NCBI GenBank assembly: GCA_963931655.1 | Contig: OZ007036.1 | Span: forward strand, 1,426,001 to 1,490,000 | From: Butyricicoccus_B sp017886875 | GTDB lineage: Bacteria; Bacillota; Clostridia; Oscillospirales; Butyricicoccaceae | DNA: 64,000 nucleotides | Reading direction: 5' to 3' | Shown: one piece after another, positions 25,303 through 34,248 of the stretch | Numbering within the stretch: the first letter of the stretch is position 1 | How the letters are laid out: each line of letters starts with the position of its first letter | Translations under genes and position numbers: made by a program | The notes under the pieces: generated by a model | The model's input: the letters and a program-made list of their open reading frames with translations, nothing else | Database searches by the model: none | What the model was told of the DNA's origin: nothing

Positions 25303-26664
25303 TTATAATATAGAGCTTTTATCATTATAAGAGGTATGTAGCATTTTTTCAGCCAGTTCACTTAATGGCTTGCCATAAAATTCCTCATAAACTTTTTTAA
25401 TATAAGGGTTTTCATGGCTTTTACGAATGGTCATTTGTTCATCTTTTTTATATAGTGCTGCAACTCTAGCCTTTCTTATTGGTTCGGTATCGCCAAATGC
25501 TTTTGGCTGACCACCACCACCAATACAACCATTAGGGCAGGTCATAACTTCAATAAAATGATATTGTTTATCACTATTTTTTATAATGTCAATCATTTTT
25601 CTTGCGTTTTCAGTGCCAAATACAACCGCTACATTTATATCCATATTATTTATCTTAATTGTAGCCTCTCTAATGCTTTCATGTCCACGAACAGGTTCAA
25701 GCTTATAAAGTGTATCAGGAGCTTTTTCACCTGTTATAAACTCGTAGGCAGTTCGTAAAGCAGCTTCCATAACACCGCCAGTATTACCAAAAATAACACC
25801 AGCACCAGAAGCCTGCCCCATAAGGTCATCATAAGCTGAGTTTTCAAGAGAATTAAAATCTATATTTTTATTTTTTGCCCATAAAGCAAGCTCTCTTGTT
25901 GTGAAAACATAATCCATATCACGCATATTATCTATATTATGATAATCACCAGCAGAATGAAATTCTTCACGACGAATTTCAAATTTTTTCGCAGTGCAAG
26001 GGGTTAAAGCTACATTTACAATTTTACTTGGGTCAATATTCATTTTCTTTGCAAAATATGTTTTAATTGTAGGGCCTTGCATACCTATAGGACTTTTTGC
26101 GGTTGAAATATTATCAAGTAATTCTGGGTAATAAATTTCAGCGAATTTAACCCAAGCAGGACAACAGCTAGTAAATTGAGGAAGTGGGCGATTACCTTTA
26201 GTTATTCGCTCTACAAGTTCGCTTGCTTCTTCTACTATTGTTAAATCAGCTGCAAAGTTGGTATCAAGCACATAATCAAAACCAAGTTTGCGTAAAAGAG
26301 TAACCATTTTACCCTCTACAAATTCGCCAGAAGGCAATCCAAAAGCTTCACCAAGGGCAACTCTTACAGATGGGGAAGTGCTTACAATAACAACTTTATC
26401 AGGGTCTTTTATTGCTTGCTCAATATAGTAAAATTCATATCGTTCTATAATGCTATCCACAGGACAAACATTGGCACATTGACCACAGTTTATACATATA
26501 GCCTTGTTGTTTGTTTGCTCAAGGGTATAAGTACCTAAAACACCTATTGGGCTAGTGCAGACATTTTTACACATACCACATTTAACACATTTGTCTTCAA
26601 TTCTGAAAATACTAGGGTTATCTTGTTCAATAGGAACTCTTACATTTAAAGGCATATGGCTCAT
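25303..26664 (-). CDS. [FeFe] hydrogenase, monomeric group B type
   Basis: 453 residues. Two N-terminal [4Fe-4S] clusters (CVKCGMCKNVC and CINCGQCANVCP, about residues 24-70) lead to the H-domain. The three H-cluster motifs are L1 FTSCCPAWV, L2 TPCTAKKFE and L3 EVMTCPNGCIGGGGQP, so all four cluster cysteines are present; L2 has Thr-Pro-Cys where group A enzymes have Met-Pro-Cys, a group B hallmark. It probably couples ferredoxin oxidation to H2 formation. No HydB/C-like NADH subunits and no maturases (HydE/F/G) lie nearby. I start at the ATG ten bases after AAAGGAG; a TTG three codons earlier is too close. Confidence 0.88.
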   Translation of the reverse strand: MSHMPLNVRVPIEQDNPSIFRIEDKCVKCGMCKNVCTSPIGVLGTYTLEQTNNKAICINCGQCANVCPVDSIIERYEFYYIEQAIKDPDKVVIVSTSPSVRVALGEAFGLPSGEFVEGKMVTLLRKLGFDYVLDTNFAADLTIVEEASELVERITKGNRPLPQFTSCCPAWVKFAEIYYPELLDNISTAKSPIGMQGPTIKTYFAKKMNIDPSKIVNVALTPCTAKKFEIRREEFHSAGDYHNIDNMRDMDYVFTTRELALWAKNKNIDFNSLENSAYDDLMGQASGAGVIFGNTGGVMEAALRTAYEFITGEKAPDTLYKLEPVRGHESIREATIKINNMDINVAVVFGTENARKMIDIIKNSDKQYHFIEVMTCPNGCIGGGGQPKAFGDTEPIRKARVAALYKKDEQMTIRKSHENPYIKKVYEEFYGKPLSELAEKMLHTSYNDKSSIL

Positions 26665-26817
26665 AAATTTCAATCTCCTTTTACTGTTTTAATAGGTAAA
26701 AAATGAAAAAATGACCTATTTTTTATATAATTATACGGACTAACTGTATAGTTTAAGTATAATATAAATTTTATCTCTGTCAAGTAATAATGATTATTAA
26801 ACTTATTTATTATATAT

Positions 26818-26850
26818 AAAAAAGGCAATCTGAATTTTGTTCAGATTGCC
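26818..26850 (-). terminator. Terminator of apgM
   Basis: Minus-strand stem GGCAATCTGAA/TTCAGATTGCC (11 bp) with a 5-nt loop and a run of six T residues. Confidence 0.9.
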
Positions 26851-26857
26851 AGTAATA

Positions 26858-28060
26858 TTAAAATAATAGTTTATCTATGAGCTTATGACCTTCTTTTATT
26901 AAAATACCAGTCTTTTGAGCATAAACTTCATTATAAATATTATTTGTTTTATCAGTTTTTGTGCTGTCAAAAAGCATATATGGAACTGGGTCAGCGGTAT
27001 GAGTTCTAAGACGGATTGGAGTAGGGTGGTCAGGTAAGATTAACATTCTAAAATCTTCACCAGATGCCTTTAAAGCCTCATATACAGGCTTTATAATTCT
27101 ACTGTCTAACCATTCGATAGATTGAACCTTATTTTCTATACTGCCTTGATGCCCCATTTCGTCAGGAGCTTCCACATGAATATATACAAAATCGTTATTA
27201 TCATTTAAAAGAGCCTTAACAGCAGCGTTTGCTTTACCTTCATAGTTTGTGTGGAGTCCGCCATTTGCACCTTCTACATTTACTACATTCATTTTAGCAC
27301 CAACAGCAATGCCTTTTAATAAATCAACAGCAGAAATCATAGTGCCGATTTTGCCAGTTTTAGCAGTAAAATCATCAAGATGAGGTTTTGTACCTGCACC
27401 CCAAAGCCAGATAGAATTTGCTTTGCGTTTGCCCTCAGCAGCACGAGCGAGATTTAATGGGTGATTATTTAGTATGTCATAGCTTTTTTCCATCATCTGA
27501 CGCAGTACATCTTGCTTAGGCAGATAATCACCTATAACCTTACCTAAAATATCATGTGGAGGTGTGATATCTTGAACTTCTCCACCTTTCCAGATTAAGC
27601 AGTGACGGTAGCTAGTGCCAACATAAAATTTAAAAATTTCATTTTCAAAAACAGGCTTAATTGCATCAATAAGTATAGCTGCATCTTCAGTAGAAATTTC
27701 GTCTGAACTATGGTCTATAATAGTACGCTCAGAATAAGGAATATTATCTTCCTCAGAAACGGTAACAATATTACATCTAAGAGCAATATCATCAGCCCCC
27801 ATAGGAACACCAATGCTTAAAGCCTCAAGTGGTGAGCGACCAGAATAATAAACCTCTGGATTATAGCCAAGCACAGAAAGGTTTGCGGTATCGCTACCAG
27901 GTTTCATGCCATTAGGTATAGTTTGAGCAAGACCAACTTCAGACATATCGGCTAAAAAATCCATAGTTGGTGTGTTAGCATAAGCTAGAGGGGTTTTACC
28001 GTCTAGCTTTTCGATTGGCTCATCAGCCATACCATCGCCAAGAATAATAACATATTTCAT
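26858..28060 (-). CDS. apgM: 2,3-bisphosphoglycerate-independent phosphoglycerate mutase, archaeal type
   Basis: Interconverts 3- and 2-phosphoglycerate in glycolysis. It belongs to the alkaline-phosphatase superfamily, archaeal-type ApgM: N-terminal MKYVIILGDGMADEP with the metal-binding Asp, PGSDTANLSVLGYNP containing the catalytic Ser, and C-terminal LILPDHPTPIRLRTHTADPVPY. The 400-residue length fits, as opposed to about 510 for GpmI. The ATG at 28060 follows AAAGGAGAG. Single gene with its own terminator. Confidence 0.93.
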   Translation of the reverse strand: MKYVIILGDGMADEPIEKLDGKTPLAYANTPTMDFLADMSEVGLAQTIPNGMKPGSDTANLSVLGYNPEVYYSGRSPLEALSIGVPMGADDIALRCNIVTVSEEDNIPYSERTIIDHSSDEISTEDAAILIDAIKPVFENEIFKFYVGTSYRHCLIWKGGEVQDITPPHDILGKVIGDYLPKQDVLRQMMEKSYDILNNHPLNLARAAEGKRKANSIWLWGAGTKPHLDDFTAKTGKIGTMISAVDLLKGIAVGAKMNVVNVEGANGGLHTNYEGKANAAVKALLNDNNDFVYIHVEAPDEMGHQGSIENKVQSIEWLDSRIIKPVYEALKASGEDFRMLILPDHPTPIRLRTHTADPVPYMLFDSTKTDKTNNIYNEVYAQKTGILIKEGHKLIDKLLF

Positions 28061-28227
28061 GGTAAACTCTCCTTTATATAGATAAAATAATAAAATACTA
28101 AAATATTTCTGAATACAGATTATTATGAAACAAAAATAAATATTTGTCCAGTTATTTTAAAAAACTTTTGAAAATTGACCGCTTATTATGGACATAAAAA
28201 GCTAGTGTACGCACACTGAGGAAATAA

Positions 28228-28254
28228 AAAAGCTATCGCTTGTGCGATAGCTTT
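28228..28254 (-). terminator. Terminator of the NSS transporter gene
   Basis: Minus-strand stem AAGCTATCGC/GCGATAGCTT with a short loop and a T run of five to six, directly after the transporter's stop. Confidence 0.85.
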
Positions 28255-28260
28255 AAATTT

Positions 28261-29658
28261 TTAAATTGTAAAGATTTTAAATACCTTAGTTGCAAGCTCA
28301 CTACCAAGAATTAAAACTAGAAGTACAGGAGCAATCCATTTAACCATTATTTCATGTAATTTTTTACGATGGAAAACACCAGCTTCAGCTTCAACTTCAT
28401 CAGCGATAACCTTAGTGCCAACAACGTGACCAATAAGAATACATGTTAAGAATGCTACTATAGGCATCATTACAGAGTTAGAGATAAAGTCGAAGAAGTC
28501 AAGGAACTGCATACCAATGATTGTGATACCAGCCCATGGACCATAGCCAAGGCAAGATGGCACACCAATAATTAAAACAACGATTGCAACACCGATTGTT
28601 GAAACTTTGCGGTTTAAACCTGTTTTATCAATTACAACAGAAACTATTGTTTCCATTAGAGAAATGGAAGAAGTTAAAGCTGCAAACAGTACAAGTAAAA
28701 AGAATACAGTACCAATAACAGAACCAAAAACCATTTTTTCAAATACCTGAGGCAGAGTAATAAACATCAGTCCAGGGCCTGCATTGATTTTGCTAGGGTC
28801 ACCGCCATTAAATGCAATAACTGGTGGAATAATCATAAGACCAGCAACGAAAGCAAATAATGTATCAAAAATTTCTATTTGGCTTACAGAATGCTCAAGC
28901 AGATTTTCTTTTTGCATGTAAGAACCATAAGTAATCATAATACCCATAGCAAGAGACATTGAATAGAAAAGCTGACCAAGTGCACCAAGTACAGTTGATG
29001 CAGAGAACTGAGAAAAGTCAGGCATTATATAATATTTAAGACCTTCAATAGCACCATCAATAGTGAGAGAATAGCAAGCAATAAAGATAGCAAGTACTGC
29101 AAGTACAGGCATCATAAAGCGGCTTGCTTTTTCTATACCTTTTTCAACACCAAACGCAACAACAGCAGTTGTTAAAATAACATAGATTAAAAACCAAGGT
29201 GTTGGGCCACTAAAATCAAGCATTGTAGCTGGAATAGAGCCAGCGTCAAAGCCTATAAATCCACTAAAGAAATCACCGCCATCAGCAGCAGCAAGTGCAT
29301 TACCAGTTAAGAAAGTGACAAGATACTTAATAACCCAGCCACCGATTACACAATAATAAGGTGTAATGATAACAGGTACTAAAGCTGCAATCCAGCCAAG
29401 AAAACCGAAACGTTTATCAAGAGCTTTATAAGCACCTATACAAGATAAACGGGTTTTTCTACCAATAGCTATTTCGGTTATCATAAGGGCAAAACCGAAG
29501 GTAACGGCAAGAATGATATAAACCAAAAGGAAAATACCACCACCATATTTTGCAGCGAGATATGGGAAACGCCATAAGTTACCTAAACCTACAGCAGAGC
29601 CTGCAGCAGCGAGTACAAAACCGATACGGCTTGAAAAGCTGCTTCGTTCTTTGTTCAT
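28261..29658 (-). CDS. Sodium-dependent transporter, neurotransmitter:sodium symporter family
   Basis: 465 residues, about 11-12 membrane segments. The start SSRIGFVLAAAGSAVGLGNLWRFPYLAAKYGGG is the diagnostic NSS/LeuT TM1 with sodium- and substrate-site Gly and Ala residues; GALGQLFYSMSLAMGIMITYGSYM is TM6 and ALTSSISLMETIVS TM8. Bacterial homologues import amino acids such as Leu, Trp or Tyr with Na+. Substrate is not predictable here. In this organism the sodium gradient would be made by the Rnf complex encoded at 43.7-48.8 kb. ATG at 29658, single gene. Confidence 0.93.
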   Translation of the reverse strand: MNKERSSFSSRIGFVLAAAGSAVGLGNLWRFPYLAAKYGGGIFLLVYIILAVTFGFALMITEIAIGRKTRLSCIGAYKALDKRFGFLGWIAALVPVIITPYYCVIGGWVIKYLVTFLTGNALAAADGGDFFSGFIGFDAGSIPATMLDFSGPTPWFLIYVILTTAVVAFGVEKGIEKASRFMMPVLAVLAIFIACYSLTIDGAIEGLKYYIMPDFSQFSASTVLGALGQLFYSMSLAMGIMITYGSYMQKENLLEHSVSQIEIFDTLFAFVAGLMIIPPVIAFNGGDPSKINAGPGLMFITLPQVFEKMVFGSVIGTVFFLLVLFAALTSSISLMETIVSVVIDKTGLNRKVSTIGVAIVVLIIGVPSCLGYGPWAGITIIGMQFLDFFDFISNSVMMPIVAFLTCILIGHVVGTKVIADEVEAEAGVFHRKKLHEIMVKWIAPVLLVLILGSELATKVFKIFTI

Positions 29659-29910
29659 ATATATACCCCTTTTTCTGCGGGCTTAAAAGCCTGCGTATTT
29701 CCTGTTTCATTAAGTATAAATGCAAAATGTAAACAGATAATCTTATTATGCCATATAATAAATTTTAGTGCAATAACATAAAAGCAATTTCTTTTTTTAG
29801 CACAAAAAAGATAGAAATTTTAAGTATCAAATAGTGAAAATATACACTGCTTTTCGTGGACATTTTGGCTTTATGTACACAATTCCATTAAAATAGCAAT
29901 ATCAAAGCAT

Positions 29911-29937
29911 AAAAAAGCAGATGCTAAAAGCATCTGC
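29911..29937 (-). terminator. Terminator of the glycosyltransferase gene
   Basis: Minus-strand stem GCAGATGCT/AGCATCTGC followed by six T residues, located just after the glycosyltransferase stop. Confidence 0.85.
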
Positions 29938-29941
29938 ATAC

Positions 29942-31195
29942 TTATTTCATTTCACTTACGCTTACATTTCTTGTATGAGATATAGATTTCCATTCCTTAG
30001 TTCTAAAAAATAAGCATACTGCATTTATTGGTAACCAGCTTGCAATAAAGAACCAATAACTCAAAATTCCGATTTTCATTGAACCAACCTGTTTTTTCTC
30101 AAGAAGCATAACAATTATTGATGTTACGCAGCTTAGTATAAAAGAAACCACAACAGAAAGCACAATACTTGAAAGAATAGGAGTACCAATATAAATATGA
30201 TAATGCATGGACAATGTGCGAACTATATGACCTAAAAGCATAGTTAAAACCCATACAAGTTGTAGAATAGGTGCAAGAAGAAATACAAGTTGGTCTAATC
30301 TCATACGTAAGCCCTTAAAACCGCTTTTAAACATTCCAGTTATAAGCGGTATAGAATAATAGTGTAAACATTGATAAATGCCAGTAGACCAGCGGCTTCT
30401 TTGACGCCAAGATTGAGCAAAAGTGAGAGGCTGTTCATCATAGGTTAAAGCTTCAGGTACCCATGAAACAGGAATGTTTGATAAAATACATTTTGTAGTA
30501 AACTCAATATCCTCGGTCATGGTTTTGGTTTTCCAACCACCCATAGATTTTAAAAGTGATAAATCAGCCATAAACCCGCTACCATTTATAATAGCAGAAA
30601 GTCCAACATGTGAACGAGCGTGACTGTAAAATCTATTTACCATCCAATAATATATTGAATAGCTTGATGATATATATGTGTCTTTAGGATTTTTACTATC
30701 TCTAAAACCTTGTGCAGCTCTTGCACCTTCACACCATGCGTTATTCATAGCACTTAAAAAACCAGCATCAACAACATTGTCAGCATCAAAGACACAAATA
30801 GCATCATGTTTGTTTTGGGCTAAAAGCTGATTAACTATCTGGTCTAAAACCTCGCCTTTAGTTGAAACTGGTCTTTGACAATGTAAAATCTTTGCACCAG
30901 CCGATTTTGCCACTTGTTCGGTGTTATCCGTACAGTTATTAGGTATAACATATATATCGTAAAGCTCTTTTGGATAATTTTGAGCTAAAAGGCTTTCTAT
31001 AAGATTTGCTATAACGGCTTGTTCATTTCGTGCGGCAACAAGTACAGCAAATCTGCATTTAGGTGCATGAATGTTATAGGGGCTTTGTTTACGAAAAGCA
31101 AACGGTACAAAAAATATATAATATACCATATATATAAAAAATATAGAGCTTGAAATCCAAAGTAATTTTTCTAGGAATGCGATATAATGAAGCAT
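29942..31195 (-). CDS. Processive family 2 glycosyltransferase, membrane-bound
   Basis: 417 residues: an N-terminal membrane helix (about 10-32), a cytosolic GT2 domain (VLVAARNEQAVIANLIESL; DxD in CVFDADNVVD; TEDIEFT) and QRSRW, the QxxRW motif of processive polysaccharide synthases, then three to four C-terminal membrane helices (about 285-400). It resembles the cellulose/hyaluronan synthase-like group that builds exopolysaccharide while exporting it. No c-di-GMP PilZ domain is fused and no export partner is adjacent. Expression is probably repressor-controlled, since a perfect inverted repeat overlaps its promoter -10. Confidence 0.87.
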   Translation of the reverse strand: MLHYIAFLEKLLWISSSIFFIYMVYYIFFVPFAFRKQSPYNIHAPKCRFAVLVAARNEQAVIANLIESLLAQNYPKELYDIYVIPNNCTDNTEQVAKSAGAKILHCQRPVSTKGEVLDQIVNQLLAQNKHDAICVFDADNVVDAGFLSAMNNAWCEGARAAQGFRDSKNPKDTYISSSYSIYYWMVNRFYSHARSHVGLSAIINGSGFMADLSLLKSMGGWKTKTMTEDIEFTTKCILSNIPVSWVPEALTYDEQPLTFAQSWRQRSRWSTGIYQCLHYYSIPLITGMFKSGFKGLRMRLDQLVFLLAPILQLVWVLTMLLGHIVRTLSMHYHIYIGTPILSSIVLSVVVSFILSCVTSIIVMLLEKKQVGSMKIGILSYWFFIASWLPINAVCLFFRTKEWKSISHTRNVSVSEMK

Positions 31196-31269
31196 GATTA
31201 TTTATAATACCTCCAAAAACGGATATAAGAAATCCGTATGAGCGTACAGCATTAAAACCACAACTGTAC

Positions 31270-31313
31270 TATACTGTATAATACAGTATAAAACCCTAAG
31301 TGTGTAGTGTCAA
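31270..31313 (-). promoter_or_regulatory. Glycosyltransferase promoter with overlapping operator-like palindrome
   Basis: Minus-strand TTGACA (31313-31308), exact 17-bp spacer, TATACT (31290-31285). A perfect 10-bp inverted repeat with a 1-bp centre (31270-31290, half-site TATACTGTAT) covers the -10 and start region, the position at which a repressor would block initiation. No obvious cognate regulator gene is adjacent. Confidence 0.75.
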
Positions 31314-31540
31314 CAAACATTTGTGTAATAAAAAAGAAAATAATAAAAAAACAATCAAAAAATGGTACTATTTTTGTACTTAATGTAAAGAACGTGTATA
31401 AAACTGTGTATTTCGTGGGTAGACAGGCGTGTGTAACGCAAGGGGCAAAAAATAAAACTGCAAGTTTAAACTGGTTAAAAGGTAAAAGACGTTAAAGTTG
31501 CAAGATTACAAATTAAAACTTGCAAAAAATTTTTGTTAAT
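31314..31540. other. Non-coding region between divergent genes
   Basis: Between the leftward glycosyltransferase promoter and the rightward DUF4914 promoter. It contains a weak reading frame (GTG, 62 codons, no ribosome site) that I do not accept, and a hairpin-capable repeat of TTGCAAG/CTTGCAA at about 31497-31525. Nothing else recognised. Confidence 0.5.
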
Positions 31541-31543
31541 CCA

Positions 31544-31572
31544 TTGACGAAGTTGTTAAAACGTAGTATAGT
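31544..31572 (+). promoter_or_regulatory. Promoter of the DUF4914 gene
   Basis: TTGACG (31544-31549), 17-bp spacer, TATAGT (31567-31572), giving a leader of about 105 nt before an AAGGAGG ribosome site. Confidence 0.8.
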
Positions 31573-31683
31573 ATAATAAGTAGGAAATCGAACTATAATC
31601 TAAAGTTTGGATTTAAGTTATATTTGGCAGTATATTGGGCGTTATCGCTCTTTATTGTAGCCGTAAGGAGGAATTGATTTTAC

Positions 31684-33555
31684 ATGAACCGTTTGCTTAA
31701 AAAGTTCACCTTTTCACCTGAAATTGTGGACGTAATCGAAAACTGTAAGGGTATTTTTATCCCAACAACCAAGCAAGAACTGTATGAAATGGTATTTGGT
31801 ACAGGTCGCTCTGGTAAATATGATGTTGTATACGACGTTCCTGAAAAGGGTGAGGTTGTTGAGGCAACCGTTGTTCGTGCAAAAAATGGTGTAGTTGTCA
31901 ATTATGTTGAGGACTATATGCGTCGTCGTGACCCTGACTGTATGCGTATTGGTGATGATAAGCCTACAGATAAGCCACGTTTTGCCGATGTTTATGGTTT
32001 CCCATTTGCTGATATGAAAAAGCAAACTCTTGATTGGCTCAAAAGTCAAGAGCTGATTTTTATGCCATTTAATTCCGGTGGTAATGTTTATGGCTATGGC
32101 TCTATGCTTATATGCCCAAGAAACGCTGCATTCTTTGCTTTTGCATTAGCTCATCTTCAGGGCTTTGTTTCCGCTGAGGAAACAGAGGGTTATGAACCTC
32201 GTGCAATCGTTTATGTTGCTCCACCATTTAGACATACTCACTTTAATGGCAAACAGGTTGTAGTACATAACCGCCTTGATAATTGCCATGAAGTATTTTC
32301 TTATAACCTTTATCCAGGTCCATCTGCTAAAAAGGGTGTATATTCTGTTCTGCTTGATATTGGCGAACAAGAAGACTGGGTAACTGCTCACGCATCTGCT
32401 GCACGTCTGACAACTCAGTATGATAACGAACTTGTTATTATGCATGAAGGTGCATCTGGCGGCGGTAAGAGCGAAATGTTACAAGATGTAGCCCGCACAG
32501 AAGACGGCCGTGTGCTGCTTTCTGAAAACACTGTTACAGGTGAAAAAACTCTGCTAAACCTTGGCAGAACTGCTATGATTGAACCTGTATGTGATGATAT
32601 GGCAACTTGCTATCCAAAACTACAAACAGGTAGCGGCAAACTTGCTCTTGTTGATGGTGAAGATGGCTGGTTCTTACGTATGGACGGTGTAACACATTAT
32701 GGTTGTGACCCAGTATATGAACGTATCTGCACAGAGCCAGATGAACCACTTTGTTTCTTTAATATTCAAGGTGTAGTTGGTGCTACTAGCCTTATCTGGG
32801 AGCATACTTTAGACTCCAACGGCAAGCCATGCCCTAACCCTCGTGCTATTGTACCTCGTGCAAAGGTTCCACATATTGTAACTGAGCCTGTTGAGGTTGA
32901 TATTCGTTCTTTTGGTACTCGTATGCCACCTTCAACCCGTGAAAACCCTAACTATGGTATTATGGGTATGCTTCACTTTATCCCACCAGCACTCGCTTGG
33001 ATGTGGCGTCTAGTTGCTCCTCGTGGATTTAAAAACCCATCTATCGTAGGTGGTGGAGACCTAAAGAGTGAGGGTGTAGGTTCTTACTGGCCATTTGCTA
33101 CAGGTATGCGTGTAAAGCAGGCTAATCTGCTGTTAAAACAAATTATTGATAATCCTAACACCCGCTATGTGTTAATTCCTAACCAGCATATCGGTGTATA
33201 TAAAGTAGGCTTTGCTGCTGAATGGTTAAGCCGTGAATGGCTAAGCCGTCACAACGGTCATGTAAAGACTGAAAAGCTAACTCCAGCACGTTGCCCACTG
33301 CTTGGTTATGCTATGACTGAAATGACCATTGAAGGTCAGTCTATTCGTTCTAAGTATCTAAGAACAGAGCTTCAAGACCGTATGGGTGAAGATGGTTATG
33401 ACGCAGGTGCAAAGATTTTAACAGATTTCTTTGCTAAGGAGCTAGATAAGTTCTATACAGATGACCTTGACCCACTAGGTAAGCAAATTATTGATTGTTT
33501 CCGCAATGGCGGTACTCTTGAAGACTATTGCAAGTTAACCCCAATGCACTTCTAA
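31684..33555 (+). CDS. DUF4914-like P-loop protein, possibly PEPCK/HPr-kinase-like
   Basis: A 623-residue cytosolic protein without signal or membrane segments. Residues about 255-270 read MHEGASGGGKSEMLQD, a P-loop like that of PEP carboxykinase and HPr kinase. Other conserved-looking blocks are GNVYGYGSMLICPRNAAFF, APPFRHTHFNGK, RSFGTRMPPSTRENPNYG and VGGGDLKSEGVGSYWPFATG. I recognise it as the DUF4914 type; enzymatic activity is unknown. A consensus promoter, strong ribosome site, strong terminator and codon bias (GGT, CGT, AAC) like gap and ptsI suggest high expression. Single-gene unit. Confidence 0.75.
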   Translation: MNRLLKKFTFSPEIVDVIENCKGIFIPTTKQELYEMVFGTGRSGKYDVVYDVPEKGEVVEATVVRAKNGVVVNYVEDYMRRRDPDCMRIGDDKPTDKPRFADVYGFPFADMKKQTLDWLKSQELIFMPFNSGGNVYGYGSMLICPRNAAFFAFALAHLQGFVSAEETEGYEPRAIVYVAPPFRHTHFNGKQVVVHNRLDNCHEVFSYNLYPGPSAKKGVYSVLLDIGEQEDWVTAHASAARLTTQYDNELVIMHEGASGGGKSEMLQDVARTEDGRVLLSENTVTGEKTLLNLGRTAMIEPVCDDMATCYPKLQTGSGKLALVDGEDGWFLRMDGVTHYGCDPVYERICTEPDEPLCFFNIQGVVGATSLIWEHTLDSNGKPCPNPRAIVPRAKVPHIVTEPVEVDIRSFGTRMPPSTRENPNYGIMGMLHFIPPALAWMWRLVAPRGFKNPSIVGGGDLKSEGVGSYWPFATGMRVKQANLLLKQIIDNPNTRYVLIPNQHIGVYKVGFAAEWLSREWLSRHNGHVKTEKLTPARCPLLGYAMTEMTIEGQSIRSKYLRTELQDRMGEDGYDAGAKILTDFFAKELDKFYTDDLDPLGKQIIDCFRNGGTLEDYCKLTPMHF

Positions 33556-33562
33556 TAAAGAA

Positions 33563-33595
33563 AAGTGTCTGCTAAAAAAAGCAGGCACTTTTTTT
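33563..33595 (+). terminator. Terminator of the DUF4914 gene
   Basis: Stem AAGTGTCTGC/GCAGGCACTT with an 8-nt A-rich loop and seven T residues. Confidence 0.9.
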
Positions 33596-33684
33596 ATAAA
33601 TTTTTTTATATTTCTTGTAAGATTAAAAGCTATTTGTTTATATATAGGGTAGAGGATAATTTAAAACGAGGGGAGGGGTAATAA

Positions 33685-34248
33685 ATGACTGATGATAAAA
33701 TTATTGAGCTTTATTGGAAACGAAACTCAGAAGCAATAGTGCAGTCAAATAAAAAATATGGTGGATATTGTTTTAAAATAGCAAAAAATATACTAAGCAA
33801 TAATCAAGACTCAGAGGAATGTGTAAATGACACATGGCTTAGGGCTTGGAATATAATTCCGCCCAATAAGCCAAACGAGCTTAAAATGTTTTTTGCAAAA
33901 CTTATAAGAAGAATTTCATTTAATCGTTTTAAATTCCTTGGTGCTAAAAAACGTGGTGGCGGTCAGATAGAGCTTGTATTAGATGAGCTTAGTGAATGTA
34001 TATCAGATACAGAAGATGTTGAAGATGAGGTTATAACAAAAGAACTAGGTGAATGTATAAGGGTTTTTGTGCGTGATTTACCAGTTAGAGAGGGTGATAT
34101 TTTTACCAGAAGATATTTTTTCACCGAGTCAATCGAGCAAATAGCAAAAAGGTATAGTATTACAACTAATAACACCATGGTTATTTTAAGTAGAACACGT
34201 CAAAAATTAAAACTCCATTTGATAAAGGAGGGTTATTTATATGAATAA
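33685..34248 (+). CDS. ECF-type RNA polymerase sigma factor
   Basis: 187 residues with sigma region 2 (GGYCFKIAKNILSNNQDSEECVNDTWLRAWNIIPP, about 27-60) and region 4 (FTRRYFFTESIEQIAKRYSITTNNTMVILSRTRQKLKLHL, about 138-180), and no regions 1 or 3, so it is an extracytoplasmic-function sigma factor. The ribosome site GGGGAGGGG precedes ATG 33685. Its last 8 bp overlap the following gene, which encodes a membrane-anchored serpin with an N-terminus like those of ECF-paired anti-sigma proteins. The pair is therefore presumed to be a signalling module. Promoter targets unknown. Confidence 0.9.
   Translation: MTDDKIIELYWKRNSEAIVQSNKKYGGYCFKIAKNILSNNQDSEECVNDTWLRAWNIIPPNKPNELKMFFAKLIRRISFNRFKFLGAKKRGGGQIELVLDELSECISDTEDVEDEVITKELGECIRVFVRDLPVREGDIFTRRYFFTESIEQIAKRYSITTNNTMVILSRTRQKLKLHLIKEGYLYE

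Noticed and set aside
31307..31495. 62-codon rightward reading frame in the gap before the DUF4914 gene
   Set aside because: Non-ATG start without ribosome site, Lys/Asn-rich composition expected from AT-rich non-coding DNA, and it overlaps the glycosyltransferase promoter.
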